Origin: Brevibacillus_D fluminis_A
GTDB taxonomy: Bacteria > Bacillota > Bacilli > Brevibacillales > Brevibacillaceae
Assembly: GCF_052072235.1 (NCBI RefSeq)
Contig: NZ_CM125436.1
Coordinates: forward strand, 5,636,001 to 5,700,000
Length of the DNA stretch: 64,000 bases
Reading direction: 5' to 3'
Each line of letters opens with the position of its first letter. The stretch's first letter is position 1. Shown here piece by piece: positions 1-8,038 of this stretch. Both the position numbers and the translations under genes were made by a program. The notes under the pieces were generated by a model, which was not told where the DNA came from, did not search any database, and worked only from the letters and a program-made list of their open reading frames with translations.

Positions 1-404
1 CGGAGCGCTTCATAATTGCCAGCGGGATACACATAGGAACCGTACAGCTTGGTCGGGAACGGCACTTGGCCGAAATCAACCACAGCCGGGTAGGAAAATC
101 CGCGGGCTTCGATGGTTTTATCCACAAGCTTTTGCAGTTCCGGCAGACGCTTGGCCACCACTTGGCGCGCTTCATCATAGGAGCCGATTTCTTTGACCCA
201 GGTGTTCATCTGGGCGACGATCGCGTCTCTTACCTCACGTTTCAACCATTGGTCTGTGACAGAATCACTATTGGCAATGATGCGTAAACGGATAGATTCC
301 TGCGGGATTGGCCCGTTATCCAGCACATTGGCTGACGAACGCTGCTGCTCCCAGCACATCATGGCGATTACCAACGAAAACACTACAAGTAAGAACCGTT
401 TCAT
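1..404 (-). CDS. spoIIR: Stage II sporulation protein R (3' part missing)
   Basis: SpoIIR is secreted from the forespore and triggers SpoIIGA to process pro-sigma-E in the mother cell. The visible N-terminal ~134 residues start MKRFLLVVFSLVIAMM, a short secretion signal, and continue with the family motif SIRLRIIANSDSVTDQ and then KREVRDAIV. The gene runs off the left edge of the window, so its C-terminus is not seen. The ATG at 404-402 is preceded by GGGGAG ten bases upstream; an overlapping ATG nine bases upstream is in another frame. Position downstream of prfA-prmC matches the B. subtilis order. The assignment is secure from the sequence and the context. Confidence 0.9.
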   Translation of the reverse strand, partial: MKRFLLVVFSLVIAMMCWEQQRSSANVLDNGPIPQESIRLRIIANSDSVTDQWLKREVRDAIVAQMNTWVKEIGSYDEARQVVAKRLPELQKLVDKTIEARGFSYPAVVDFGQVPFPTKLYGSYVYPAGNYEAL

Positions 405-505
405 CTTTCATCGTCTCCCCTCGAATACCGACGCTTGTTTTTGTTTCTTTTGTATCTCTCTAGTCGTCAGTATGGACGGGCAATGGAAGAAATATACACA
501 CAGTT

Positions 506-1393
506 TCAACTTTTTTGTGTTCGCACACCCACTACAATGCGGTCGATGCCCGCCAGGTCAGGAACGATCGCCGTTTCGCCGATCACACCGCTTGCCAGCA
601 TCAGCCTGGCAACGTCCTGGGCTTGGTGAATCCCCACCTCAAATGCGACCAACGCCTGCTCCTTCAGCACGCGAGGCAGCGCCTCACATAAGCGCCGATA
701 GCAATTCAGGCCGTCTTCACCGCCGTCTAACGCAAGCAACGGCTCGAACTCCTTTACTTCACGATCCAGCTCCAATACATCGCTGCTCGGGATGTACGGC
801 GGATTGGAGACAAGCACATCGACCCGTTCCCCCTGCAAAAGGAGCGGCTCCAGCAAGTCGCCTTGCAAAAATCTCACCTTATCCACAAGCCCAAGCCGCT
901 TGGCGTTGTCGCGGGCAATCTCGATCGCATCTGTGGACAAGTCGACGGTTGAAACCGCCCAATGCGGTCGCTCGCTTGCCAGCGTCAATGCGATCGCGCC
1001 GCTCCCCGTGCCGATATCCACAACCGCAAGCTCGCTTTCCTTTGTCCACAGCCTGTCCGCGTACTGAAGCACTTGCTCGATGAGGATTTCCGTTTCCGGC
1101 CGCGGGATCAGCACACCGGGACGCACGACAAACTCACGCCCGAAAAACTCTTGGGTTCCGATTACATACTGCAGCGGCTCTTGCGCTGCCCGGCGCTCAC
1201 AAAGCGCTTGAAACCGCTCAGCCGCTCCATCCGGCATCGGATCAGGCAATGAGGCGAGAAATTTTGCCCGCTCCATACCGAGCACATGGCGCAGCAGCAG
1301 CTCGGCCTCAAACCGCGGGTCCTTGCAGCCATGCTCCTGTAAAAAGGAAGAAGCCCGGAGCAGGGCTTCTCGAATCGTTGTTGGCTGTACCAT
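506..1393 (-). CDS. prmC: Release factor glutamine N5-methyltransferase
   Basis: PrmC methylates the glutamine of the GGQ motif in peptide release factors using S-adenosylmethionine. The protein has the N-terminal helical substrate-binding region, the SAM-binding glycine-rich segment VVDIGTGSGAIAL and the catalytic NPPY motif (VSNPPYIP). The open frame extends further upstream, but the ATG at 1393, one base after the prfA stop codon (TAATATG), gives the normal N-terminus MVQPTTIREAL. The gene is therefore translationally coupled to prfA, which encodes its substrate RF1. Length (295 aa) is typical. Confidence 0.93.
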   Translation of the reverse strand: MVQPTTIREALLRASSFLQEHGCKDPRFEAELLLRHVLGMERAKFLASLPDPMPDGAAERFQALCERRAAQEPLQYVIGTQEFFGREFVVRPGVLIPRPETEILIEQVLQYADRLWTKESELAVVDIGTGSGAIALTLASERPHWAVSTVDLSTDAIEIARDNAKRLGLVDKVRFLQGDLLEPLLLQGERVDVLVSNPPYIPSSDVLELDREVKEFEPLLALDGGEDGLNCYRRLCEALPRVLKEQALVAFEVGIHQAQDVARLMLASGVIGETAIVPDLAGIDRIVVGVRTQKS

Positions 1394-1394
1394 A

Positions 1395-2468
1395 TTACAC
1401 GACACCTTGGCTTTGCAAAAGCTCGGTTTGCTCATGCATGATCAAGTTGTCGATCACTTCATCCAGCTCGCCGGACAAAATGCTTTCCAGACGGTGGAGC
1501 GTCATGCCGATGCGGTGATCGGTCACGCGGCTTTGCGGGAAGTTATAGGTGCGAATCCGTTCCGAACGGTCACCTGTCCCCACCAAGCTTTTGCGTGTCG
1601 CGTCCTGCTCGGCCATCGCTTGCTGCTGATGGAAGTCGAACAGGCGCGCGCGCAGTACGCGCAACGCTTTATCCTTGTTGGAGTGCTGCGATTTCTCATC
1701 CTGGCAGGATACGACGATCCCCGTCGGGATGTGTGTCACACGAACAGCAGACTTGGTCGTATTGACGCTCTGTCCGCCGGCACCGCTGGAACAGAACGTA
1801 TCGATACGGATATCTTTTTCGTTCAGTTCCACTTCCACTTCTTCCGCCTCAGGCAACACCAGTACGGTAGAGGTAGACGTATGGATGCGTCCGCCCGATT
1901 CCGTAGCCGGAATACGCTGTACACGGTGCGCGCCGCTTTCAAATTTCAGCTTGCTGTAAGCGCCTTGTCCGCTGACCGAGAAAATGATCTCCTTGTAGCC
2001 GCCAAGCTCTGTCTCGTTGGCTTCGATCACTTCCACTTTAAAGCCCTGACGCTCAGCATAGCGGGTGTACATGCGGTACAGATCGGAGGCAAACAGCGCG
2101 GCTTCATCGCCGCCGGCTGCCCCGCGAACCTCAACGATCACGTTCTTGTCGTCGTTCGGGTCTTTTGGAAGCAGCAGAATTTTCAGTTTGTGCTCCAGCT
2201 GTTCTTTCTGCTTGGTCAAATCAGCGATCTCGGCCTTCACCATTTCGCGCATTTCATCGTCCAGCTTGTCGTCCAGCATCATTTTAGCGCCATCCAACTG
2301 CTCTGTGACAGATTTATATTCACGATAAACGGTAACCGTTTCTTCCAAGGAACGCTGTTCAATCGATAATTCACGCAAACGCTTTGTATCGCTGATGACA
2401 TCGGGGTCACACAATAAGTTATTCACTTCTTCATAACGCTCTTCAACTGCTGATAAGCGATCAAACAC
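1395..2468 (-). CDS. prfA: Peptide chain release factor 1
   Basis: RF1 recognises UAA and UAG stop codons and triggers peptidyl-tRNA hydrolysis on the ribosome. The 357-residue product has normal family length, begins MFDRLSAVEERYEEV, and carries the peptidyl-hydrolysis motif GAGGQSVN. It is the first gene of a prfA-prmC pair with a strong sigma-A-like promoter just upstream (2511-2539). Assignment is unambiguous. Confidence 0.97.
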   Translation of the reverse strand: MFDRLSAVEERYEEVNNLLCDPDVISDTKRLRELSIEQRSLEETVTVYREYKSVTEQLDGAKMMLDDKLDDEMREMVKAEIADLTKQKEQLEHKLKILLLPKDPNDDKNVIVEVRGAAGGDEAALFASDLYRMYTRYAERQGFKVEVIEANETELGGYKEIIFSVSGQGAYSKLKFESGAHRVQRIPATESGGRIHTSTSTVLVLPEAEEVEVELNEKDIRIDTFCSSGAGGQSVNTTKSAVRVTHIPTGIVVSCQDEKSQHSNKDKALRVLRARLFDFHQQQAMAEQDATRKSLVGTGDRSERIRTYNFPQSRVTDHRIGMTLHRLESILSGELDEVIDNLIMHEQTELLQSQGVV

Positions 2469-2510
2469 TGCACTTCACCCCATATAAGATGAATGATGGT
2501 TAACATTAAA

Positions 2511-2539
2511 ATTATAGGAAAAAACCCTTGAAAAGTCAA
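2511..2539 (-). promoter_or_regulatory. Sigma-A-type promoter of prfA
   Basis: On the minus strand TTGACT (2539-2534) and TATAAT (2516-2511) are separated by 17 bases, and the prfA start lies about 43 bases downstream. This is a near-consensus housekeeping promoter read directly from sequence. Confidence 0.7.
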
Positions 2540-2587
2540 AGAAAAAAGCTGTCAATGCCAAGGCATCAACAACTCGGATTGCGTGCG

Positions 2588-3019
2588 CTACGGTGTCGTA
2601 TGAACACCGTCGTTGGAGGTCAAATGATAGTCGTAACGCGGCGCTTTTTGGACGAGGTTCGCAATGACTTGCCGCTCGATGTCGCGGGCATGCTGCGCCG
2701 TAATGTTCGGGGCGAGATCCAGCGTCACATAGGCGTTTCCGCCGCTGATTGAAATACGCGCGCCTTCAACACCCGGCACGCTCTTTGCCGACATCTCCAG
2801 GCTTTTTTCATCGACGGAATAATTGCGGACGCTATGCTTCCCAACCAGAATGTTCGGGTTTTGGTTGCGCCCCATCAATGTTTCACGATTGGCCCCGGGT
2901 GTCGCCGACTGTTCGTTTTGCTGGGCCCGATACGTATTGCAGCCGCCAAGCACGGTCAGGGACAGCACGGCGGTTAGAAGTAAGACTGTACTTTTATGCA
3001 GGCGGGAATTTGTACCCAT
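2588..3019 (-). CDS. YhcN/YlaJ-family sporulation lipoprotein
   Basis: A 143-residue lipoprotein with signal peptide and lipobox LTVLGGC, so the mature protein is anchored to a membrane through the cysteine. The C-terminal part (EKSLEMSAKSVPGVEGARISISGGNAYVTLDLAP, shortened here to SVPGVEGARISISGGNAYV) matches the YhcN/YlaJ spore lipoprotein family, whose members are made in sporulation and affect spore outgrowth. The ATG at 3019 is preceded by AGGAGG (3031-3036) with 8 bases spacing; an in-frame GTG four codons upstream lies inside the ribosome binding site and is less likely. Exact biochemical role is not known. Confidence 0.8.
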   Translation of the reverse strand: MGTNSRLHKSTVLLLTAVLSLTVLGGCNTYRAQQNEQSATPGANRETLMGRNQNPNILVGKHSVRNYSVDEKSLEMSAKSVPGVEGARISISGGNAYVTLDLAPNITAQHARDIERQVIANLVQKAPRYDYHLTSNDGVHTTP

Positions 3020-3112
3020 GCAAAAAGCCACCTCCTGTTTTGCCTAGTGTGCGCAATGAAGAACACACCCATGCAAAAAAGAAAAGTGGCTTTTTGGCTG
3101 GCACACGCTGAA

Positions 3113-3724
3113 TCAGGCTTGTTTCGCCGATTCCTTGACGAACCCCGGTTTCCCCGGAATTTGGTGGCAATGACGGCATCTGGCTTCATAGCTCTCCGCC
3201 GTCCCAACCAAAATGATCGGGTCGTGGTAATCAGCCGGCTCATTGTTCAGGAGGCGCTGCGTGCGCGTAGCGGGGCTGCCGCAAACGGCGCAGATCGCTT
3301 CCAGCTTTGTCGTATACTCGGCTACAGCAAGAAGAATCGGCGTCACCCCGAACGGCTCGCCGCGGAAATCCTGGTCAAGCCCGGCACAGATGACACGGAC
3401 GCCTCTGTCCGCCAGATACTGGCACACTTCAATGATCTCGTCGTCAAAAAACTGTACTTCATCAAACGCCACGACATCGGTGTCCGGCTTCACAAGCTCC
3501 AGCACGTCCCGTGCGGAACTGACCGCTACCGCATCTTCCATGACACCATTGTGGGACACGACCGCCATCGCATGGTACCGATCATCAATGCGCGGTTTAA
3601 ATACTTGCACCCGCAGCTTCGCGATTTTGGCGCGCCGAATCCGGCGAATCAGCTCCTCGCTTTTGCCGGAAAACATGCAGCCGCAGATGACTTCAATCCA
3701 ACCGTTCTGTTTCATAAAGTACAT
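3113..3724 (-). CDS. tdk: Thymidine kinase
   Basis: Salvage enzyme phosphorylating thymidine with ATP. The 203-residue product has the P-loop GCMFSGKSEELIRR near residue 15, the DEVQFFDDEI Walker B region, the lasso/zinc region with CAVCG and CRHC cysteine pairs, and the substrate loop. It is the type II, zinc-containing tetrameric kinase of Firmicutes. It lies between rpmE and prfA as in B. subtilis, with a photolyase gene inserted between rpmE and tdk. Confidence 0.95.
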   Translation of the reverse strand: MYFMKQNGWIEVICGCMFSGKSEELIRRIRRAKIAKLRVQVFKPRIDDRYHAMAVVSHNGVMEDAVAVSSARDVLELVKPDTDVVAFDEVQFFDDEIIEVCQYLADRGVRVICAGLDQDFRGEPFGVTPILLAVAEYTTKLEAICAVCGSPATRTQRLLNNEPADYHDPIILVGTAESYEARCRHCHQIPGKPGFVKESAKQA

Positions 3725-3817
3725 GGAATCATCACCAATTATTTACAAAGTATTCAAGAATGCTCATGATCGCTTGTCCATCATAGCATCTCGCGTCCGA
3801 TTCGCCAATCGTCCGAA

Positions 3818-5257
3818 CTATTTATTTCCCAACTTTTTTGCTTGTGAAAAACGTTCGATCGCAATCAGTCGGCTTATCGCATGATCGACACAAGGCGGCG
3901 GATAATCCAGGCCAATCATACAGGCAGACTCCTTTTGGAGCAGCTCTGGCATTGTCCATGGCTTGTGGACATATTTCGCTGGAACATGTGCCAATTCCGG
4001 TACGTACTGCTTCACGTACGTGCCATCCGGATCAAATTTTTCCCCTTGTGAAACCGGGTTAAAAATACGGAAGTATGGCTGTGCATCAGTACCCGTCGAG
4101 GCACACCACTGCCAACCGCCGCAATTGGCGGCCTCGTCATGGTCAATCAGCTGTTCGGCAAAATAGTTCATGCCCTTGCGCCAGTCGATCAACAAATCCT
4201 TGACCAAAAAAGAGGCCGTGATCATCCGCACGCGATTGTGTATCCACCCCGTCTGGTTCAATTGTCGCATTCCCGCATCCACCATCGGGTAACCCGTTTG
4301 ACCTGTGCACCATTTGCGAAAAAGTTCCTCGTTGTCATCCCATTCCACCTGCTCATAATCCGCCAAAAATGCTTGTTCGACCGTATGCGGAAAATGAAAC
4401 AGCACTTGCTGGTAAAAATCGCGCCAGATGAGTTCCGAGACAAATGTCTCTGCAGCCTCCGATTGAGGTCCCGACATCTGATGCATCCGTTCCAGGACCG
4501 AATGATAGACGGTGCGAATCGAAAGCGTGCCTGTCCGCAAGGCAAAAGATAATCGCGACGTACCATCCACCGCGGGCAGATCGCGCTGCAATTTATACCC
4601 AGCGAGCTGCGTATCAAGAAACTGACCCAGCCGTCTGCGTGCTGCCCGCTCCCCGTATAGCTCCTCTTCCCTCACTTGCTCCTTCGCCGAGCCTTGCCCG
4701 CCAAGCGCTGGAATCAGATCGGAAGGATAGCTCTCAAGACCCGTTGCCGCACGCAGTTTTTTTGGCATTGGAAACGGCTTGTCTTTGGGCAAAGTCAGCC
4801 ACGCCCGTTTGTACGGCGTAAAAACGACGTACGGTTTACCTTGCTTGTTCAGCAATTCTCCCTCTTCATGCAGAACCATATCTTTGAACGTTTGCGTAAA
4901 AATACCGTTACGCTGTAGCTCCGCCGCCACTTGCTCGTCTCGGCTGATGGCTTTCGGTGCATACTCCCGATTGAAAAACAGTTTGTCGGCTCCAAAGTGT
5001 TTCGCCAGCTCTGCCAGTACCTCTGCTGGTTCACCGCGTTTGATCACAAGGCGTGCACCCAGATCGGCGAGATTTCCTTGCAAGGAGCGAAGCGCGGAGA
5101 ACAGCGCTTGACTCTTTCTCCCCGACTGCCCATCTTTCTCTTGCCGCACATCGAGAACAAAAACCGGCAAAATCTCCTCGCCTGTTTCTACTGCATGATA
5201 AAGGGCTGCATGGTCATGCACGCGCAAGTCCCGGCGAAACCAGACGATTACAGCCAT
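3818..5257 (-). CDS. phrB: Deoxyribodipyrimidine photolyase (cryptochrome/photolyase family)
   Basis: Light-dependent repair enzyme that splits UV-induced cyclobutane pyrimidine dimers with reduced FAD. The N-terminal Rossmann-like domain starts MAVIVWFRRDLRVHDH, and the C-terminal FAD domain has GMRQLNQTGWIHNRVRMI, LLIDWRKGMNYF and the DANPNYWQW-equivalent region HDEAANCGGWQW. Length is 479 aa, normal for class I CPD photolyases. The ATG at 5257 has GGAGGG 7 bases upstream; the longer frame starting at 5290 lacks a good site. It stands between the rpmE terminator and tdk, where B. subtilis has no such gene. Confidence 0.93.
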   Translation of the reverse strand: MAVIVWFRRDLRVHDHAALYHAVETGEEILPVFVLDVRQEKDGQSGRKSQALFSALRSLQGNLADLGARLVIKRGEPAEVLAELAKHFGADKLFFNREYAPKAISRDEQVAAELQRNGIFTQTFKDMVLHEEGELLNKQGKPYVVFTPYKRAWLTLPKDKPFPMPKKLRAATGLESYPSDLIPALGGQGSAKEQVREEELYGERAARRRLGQFLDTQLAGYKLQRDLPAVDGTSRLSFALRTGTLSIRTVYHSVLERMHQMSGPQSEAAETFVSELIWRDFYQQVLFHFPHTVEQAFLADYEQVEWDDNEELFRKWCTGQTGYPMVDAGMRQLNQTGWIHNRVRMITASFLVKDLLIDWRKGMNYFAEQLIDHDEAANCGGWQWCASTGTDAQPYFRIFNPVSQGEKFDPDGTYVKQYVPELAHVPAKYVHKPWTMPELLQKESACMIGLDYPPPCVDHAISRLIAIERFSQAKKLGNK

Positions 5258-5307
5258 GGATTTCCCTCCAACATCGTTGTTCTGATACAAGTTGTTCGCT
5301 CTGATCG

Positions 5308-5348
5308 AAAAAACAAGACCAGATAGCTTTCACTATCTGGCCTTGTTC
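5308..5348 (-). terminator. Rho-independent terminator of rpmE
   Basis: Minus-strand RNA can fold AACAAGGCCAGATAG with CTATCTGGTCTTGTT around a six-base loop, followed by a run of T. It lies 20 bases after the rpmE stop, and separates rpmE from the photolyase gene. Confidence 0.9.
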
Positions 5349-5367
5349 GCTTTCCCGTCGTTGCCGA

Positions 5368-5568
5368 TTAGGAAAGGTTGTATTTGCGTTTGAAGCGGTC
5401 TACACGTCCACCAGCATCAACGAATTTTTGTTTACCGGTAAAGAACGGGTGGCAGTTGGAGCAAATCTCTACGCGGAGAGCTTGCTTAACGGAACCGGAT
5501 TCGAATTCGTTTCCGCATGCACACGTTACTTTTACGAGATTGTACTTAGGATGAATACCTTGTTTCAT
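5368..5568 (-). CDS. rpmE: 50S ribosomal protein L31, zinc-binding form
   Basis: Small 66-residue ribosomal protein starting MKQGIHPKYNLVKVTCACGNEFESG. The cysteines of CACG and CSNC form the zinc site of the C+ type, as opposed to the zinc-free YtiA/RpmEB paralog induced by zinc starvation. It ends with FKRKYNLS. It is followed by a strong terminator. Confidence 0.97.
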   Translation of the reverse strand: MKQGIHPKYNLVKVTCACGNEFESGSVKQALRVEICSNCHPFFTGKQKFVDAGGRVDRFKRKYNLS

Positions 5569-5673
5569 TCTTCTCGCCTCTTTCCGCCCTGAATCGTTTC
5601 CCGAAACAGAGTTAATTTACACAATAAAAGAATACTAACATGCAAAATGGCCGAATGCAAGAGCCAGCTTTTG

Positions 5674-6939
5674 CTACACCATGTTTTTCCTTCTCTGCAA
5701 TTCGGAAGGAGGAATGTGGGTGAAGGAGCCGATGATGACATCCGGCAATTCTTCCTGGTAGATTTCGATCGCTTGCTTCATTCCGAACACTTCGCCCTGC
5801 GCTTTCGGGATCATCGCCAGATAGCTCTCCGGATCGATGTTCAGATTGCGCATCTGGATCAGCTTGATGCCTGTCCGTTTGATGAAGTTGATCATCGCTT
5901 CCATCTCTTCTTCGCGGTCGAAGACGCCCGGGAAGCAGAGATAGTTGATCGAGGTGTACACCCCTTTTGACGCGGCGTACTCGGCCGATCGCGCGATATT
6001 CTCTAGCGTATAGCCGCGCGGCCGGTAATACGCATTATAATGCTCGTCGATTGCGCTAATAATACTGATGCGCATCAGATCAAGCCCGGCATCTACGATC
6101 CCTTTGATATGATCGGTCAATCCTGCATTCGTGTTGATGTTGATAAAGCCCATGTCAGTCTGGGCACGCACGCGCCGCATGGCTGGCACAATGATGGACG
6201 CCATCGTGGACGGCTCGCCCTCGCAGCCTTGGCCGAAGCTGATGATGCTCTCCGGCGTCTGAAGGTGATGAAGCATGACTTCCACCAGCTCATCTTCCGT
6301 CGGCTTGAAATTCATGCGCGTCTGCGGCGACGGGAAGCCGCTGTCATCCGGCTGTTCGGAAATGCATCCGTAGCAGCCCGCGTTACAGGTATACGATACC
6401 GGCAAGCTGCCTTCCCAGCGGTGGAAAAAGTTATTGGATGCCGTCAAGCACTCATATTCAAGCGCACAATGGGAAAGATGGTTCAAAATCCGGTTTTCCG
6501 GAAATTGCTTGAGCGTGCTTTCCACACGGGAACGCAGCTCGTCCATCGGGAAATTCATCGGGTTCCATTTGTGCGGTTCATCGCTTTTGCGGGCAGCCAC
6601 CCAAAAACCGCCGTCTTTCCACACAACTGCCGTATAGCCGAACAGGGGCAGCTTCGATTCCTTGGACGTTTTGATATAACCGGGCAGGAGAAGACGGGTA
6701 AACCCTTGCGGCACCAAAGCGCCGACTGCACTGCAGCCGTCCAGTTTGGTCATCTCTCCGGTTTCCGGGTCCATCCCTACCGGAACAGTATCGGGCAAAC
6801 TCACCAGCGTCGAGCCTTCCGGAAGCGGAATCAGCTCGTCCTCCAAAACTTCTGTCAATATATCTCCGTTTCGCGCGATCGCCCACAAACCGGGATGGTC
6901 ATACACTTGTCCGTTCTGATCCGCATATACCAAATACAT
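5674..6939 (-). CDS. Radical SAM protein of unknown substrate
   Basis: A 421-residue protein with the radical SAM [4Fe-4S] motif CNAGCYGC at residues 185-192 (C-x3-C-x2-C), followed by the TIM-barrel markers GQGCEGEP (SAM-contacting GGE-like loop), ININTNAG and ISIISAIDEHYNAYYRP. About 180 residues precede the cluster motif, forming an N-terminal domain with DPETGEM and conserved YADQNGQVYDHP. No C-terminal extra Fe-S (SPASM) cysteine cluster is visible. The enzyme should cleave SAM to a 5'-deoxyadenosyl radical, but the substrate cannot be deduced. It has its own promoter (6970-6998), so the neighbouring peptidase gives little functional information. Confidence 0.8.
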   Translation of the reverse strand: MYLVYADQNGQVYDHPGLWAIARNGDILTEVLEDELIPLPEGSTLVSLPDTVPVGMDPETGEMTKLDGCSAVGALVPQGFTRLLLPGYIKTSKESKLPLFGYTAVVWKDGGFWVAARKSDEPHKWNPMNFPMDELRSRVESTLKQFPENRILNHLSHCALEYECLTASNNFFHRWEGSLPVSYTCNAGCYGCISEQPDDSGFPSPQTRMNFKPTEDELVEVMLHHLQTPESIISFGQGCEGEPSTMASIIVPAMRRVRAQTDMGFININTNAGLTDHIKGIVDAGLDLMRISIISAIDEHYNAYYRPRGYTLENIARSAEYAASKGVYTSINYLCFPGVFDREEEMEAMINFIKRTGIKLIQMRNLNIDPESYLAMIPKAQGEVFGMKQAIEIYQEELPDVIIGSFTHIPPSELQRRKNMV

Positions 6940-6969
6940 GAAAAATCGCCTCGCTTCTTTGCTTCCGCC

Positions 6970-6998
6970 ATTGTAACGTAATGGGCAGGCAAAGTAAA
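6970..6998 (-). promoter_or_regulatory. Sigma-A-type promoter of the radical SAM gene
   Basis: Minus-strand TTTACT (6998-6993), 17-base spacer, TACAAT (6975-6970); the ATG is about 30 bases downstream. Confidence 0.55.
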
Positions 6999-7038
6999 CT
7001 GAGGCGGTGCATGTACGATTTTCCTTACCAAGCCTTTC

Positions 7039-7956
7039 CTAGCGCGGTAAAAACGGCAGCGGATTGACCGGGATGTTATCCTGCCGAATTTCAAAATGAA
7101 GATGATAGCCTGTGGCATCCCCGGTTCGTCCCATATAGCCCAGAACATCTCCCGCCAGCACGGCCTGCCCGACGGAGACGTCGATTTTTCCCATATGCGC
7201 ATAGTAGCTCTGCAAACCGTTGCCATGGTCGATGATGACCAAATCGCCGTAATCGCTATGAACGCCCGCCTCGACGACAATCCCTGCCCGCGCCGCCGTA
7301 ATCGGCGTGTTTTCCTCTTTTTCATTCCACAGGTCAATGCCCTTGTGCATCTTCCCCCACCGCGCGCCAAATCCGCTTGTAATCGTCGGTTCGGCAACCG
7401 GCCACTTCATCCGCAGGCCGCGCATGGCCAAACGGTTGGCCGCTTCCGCCATCTCTCGCCTCGCTTGAAAGCTCCCGACCTGTACGGAAGGAGCCTCAGC
7501 CATAGGCGACGGTATGTAAATTTTTTGACCGACATACAGCTGGCTGTCCAATATTTTCACGAGCGGGTTGCGCGCAACGATCTCTTCCGCAGTGGTTCCG
7601 TAGCGCTGTGCGATACGTTCCAGCGTCTCCCCCTGACTTACCATGTGCACGATCCCGTCTTTGCGAATCGTAAGCCGCATCCCGACGCTGACCAGATTCG
7701 GATTGTCGATTTTATTTTGGGCCATCAGCTCACTGAGCGTCATCCCGTATGTCTCCGCGATCGAGGAAAGGGTGTCCCCCGACTGCACCGCATACATCAG
7801 CACGGTCGGTTTTTGCTGTTGATCCGGCTTATTTCCATTCTGCCAGGATGAAAACGGATTGAGCGCTTGTGCGAGCGTCTGCTCAATGACGAAGCGCTTC
7901 GCTTCCCCCTGGTCGGTCCAATTCGGCATATCCGCAGCGATCCCAACGCCACCCAT
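7039..7956 (-). CDS. LysM / M23 peptidoglycan endopeptidase
   Basis: A 305-residue protein with two LysM peptidoglycan-binding repeats (VQSGDTLSSIAETYGMTLSE at about residues 55-100; VSQGETLERIAQRYGTTAEE at about 105-150) and a C-terminal LytM/M23 zinc metallopeptidase domain with HKGIDLW, and HLHFEIR supplying zinc ligands. The enzyme should cut peptide cross-links or stems of peptidoglycan. No clear N-terminal signal peptide is visible, which is odd for a wall enzyme; it may be released by another route or act within the sporangium. The ATG at 7956 is preceded by AGGGGGG. Confidence 0.85.
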   Translation of the reverse strand: MGGVGIAADMPNWTDQGEAKRFVIEQTLAQALNPFSSWQNGNKPDQQQKPTVLMYAVQSGDTLSSIAETYGMTLSELMAQNKIDNPNLVSVGMRLTIRKDGIVHMVSQGETLERIAQRYGTTAEEIVARNPLVKILDSQLYVGQKIYIPSPMAEAPSVQVGSFQARREMAEAANRLAMRGLRMKWPVAEPTITSGFGARWGKMHKGIDLWNEKEENTPITAARAGIVVEAGVHSDYGDLVIIDHGNGLQSYYAHMGKIDVSVGQAVLAGDVLGYMGRTGDATGYHLHFEIRQDNIPVNPLPFLPR

Positions 7957-8005
7957 TTAGCAACCCCCCTGATCGAATCTACTCTATCAGTTTATTCGTC
8001 CGGAT

Positions 8006-8038
8006 AAAAAAAATGACGGTGAGCGTTAACTCACCGTC
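8006..8038 (-). terminator. Terminator overlapping the rho stop codon
   Basis: GACGGTGAG and CTCACCGTC pair around a six-base loop, followed on the minus strand by eight T. The upstream arm includes the last codons of rho and the loop contains its stop, so the 3' UTR is essentially absent. Confidence 0.85.

Noticed and set aside
193..1083. A 296-codon plus-strand frame antisense to spoIIR/prmC
   Set aside because: Crosses two real genes, composition is Arg/Ser/Pro-rich noise.
3014..3077. 13-base direct repeat TTTTTGCATGGGT around the lipoprotein start, as possible mobile-element scar
   Set aside because: No inverted ends or element between the copies; short enough to be chance or a local duplication.
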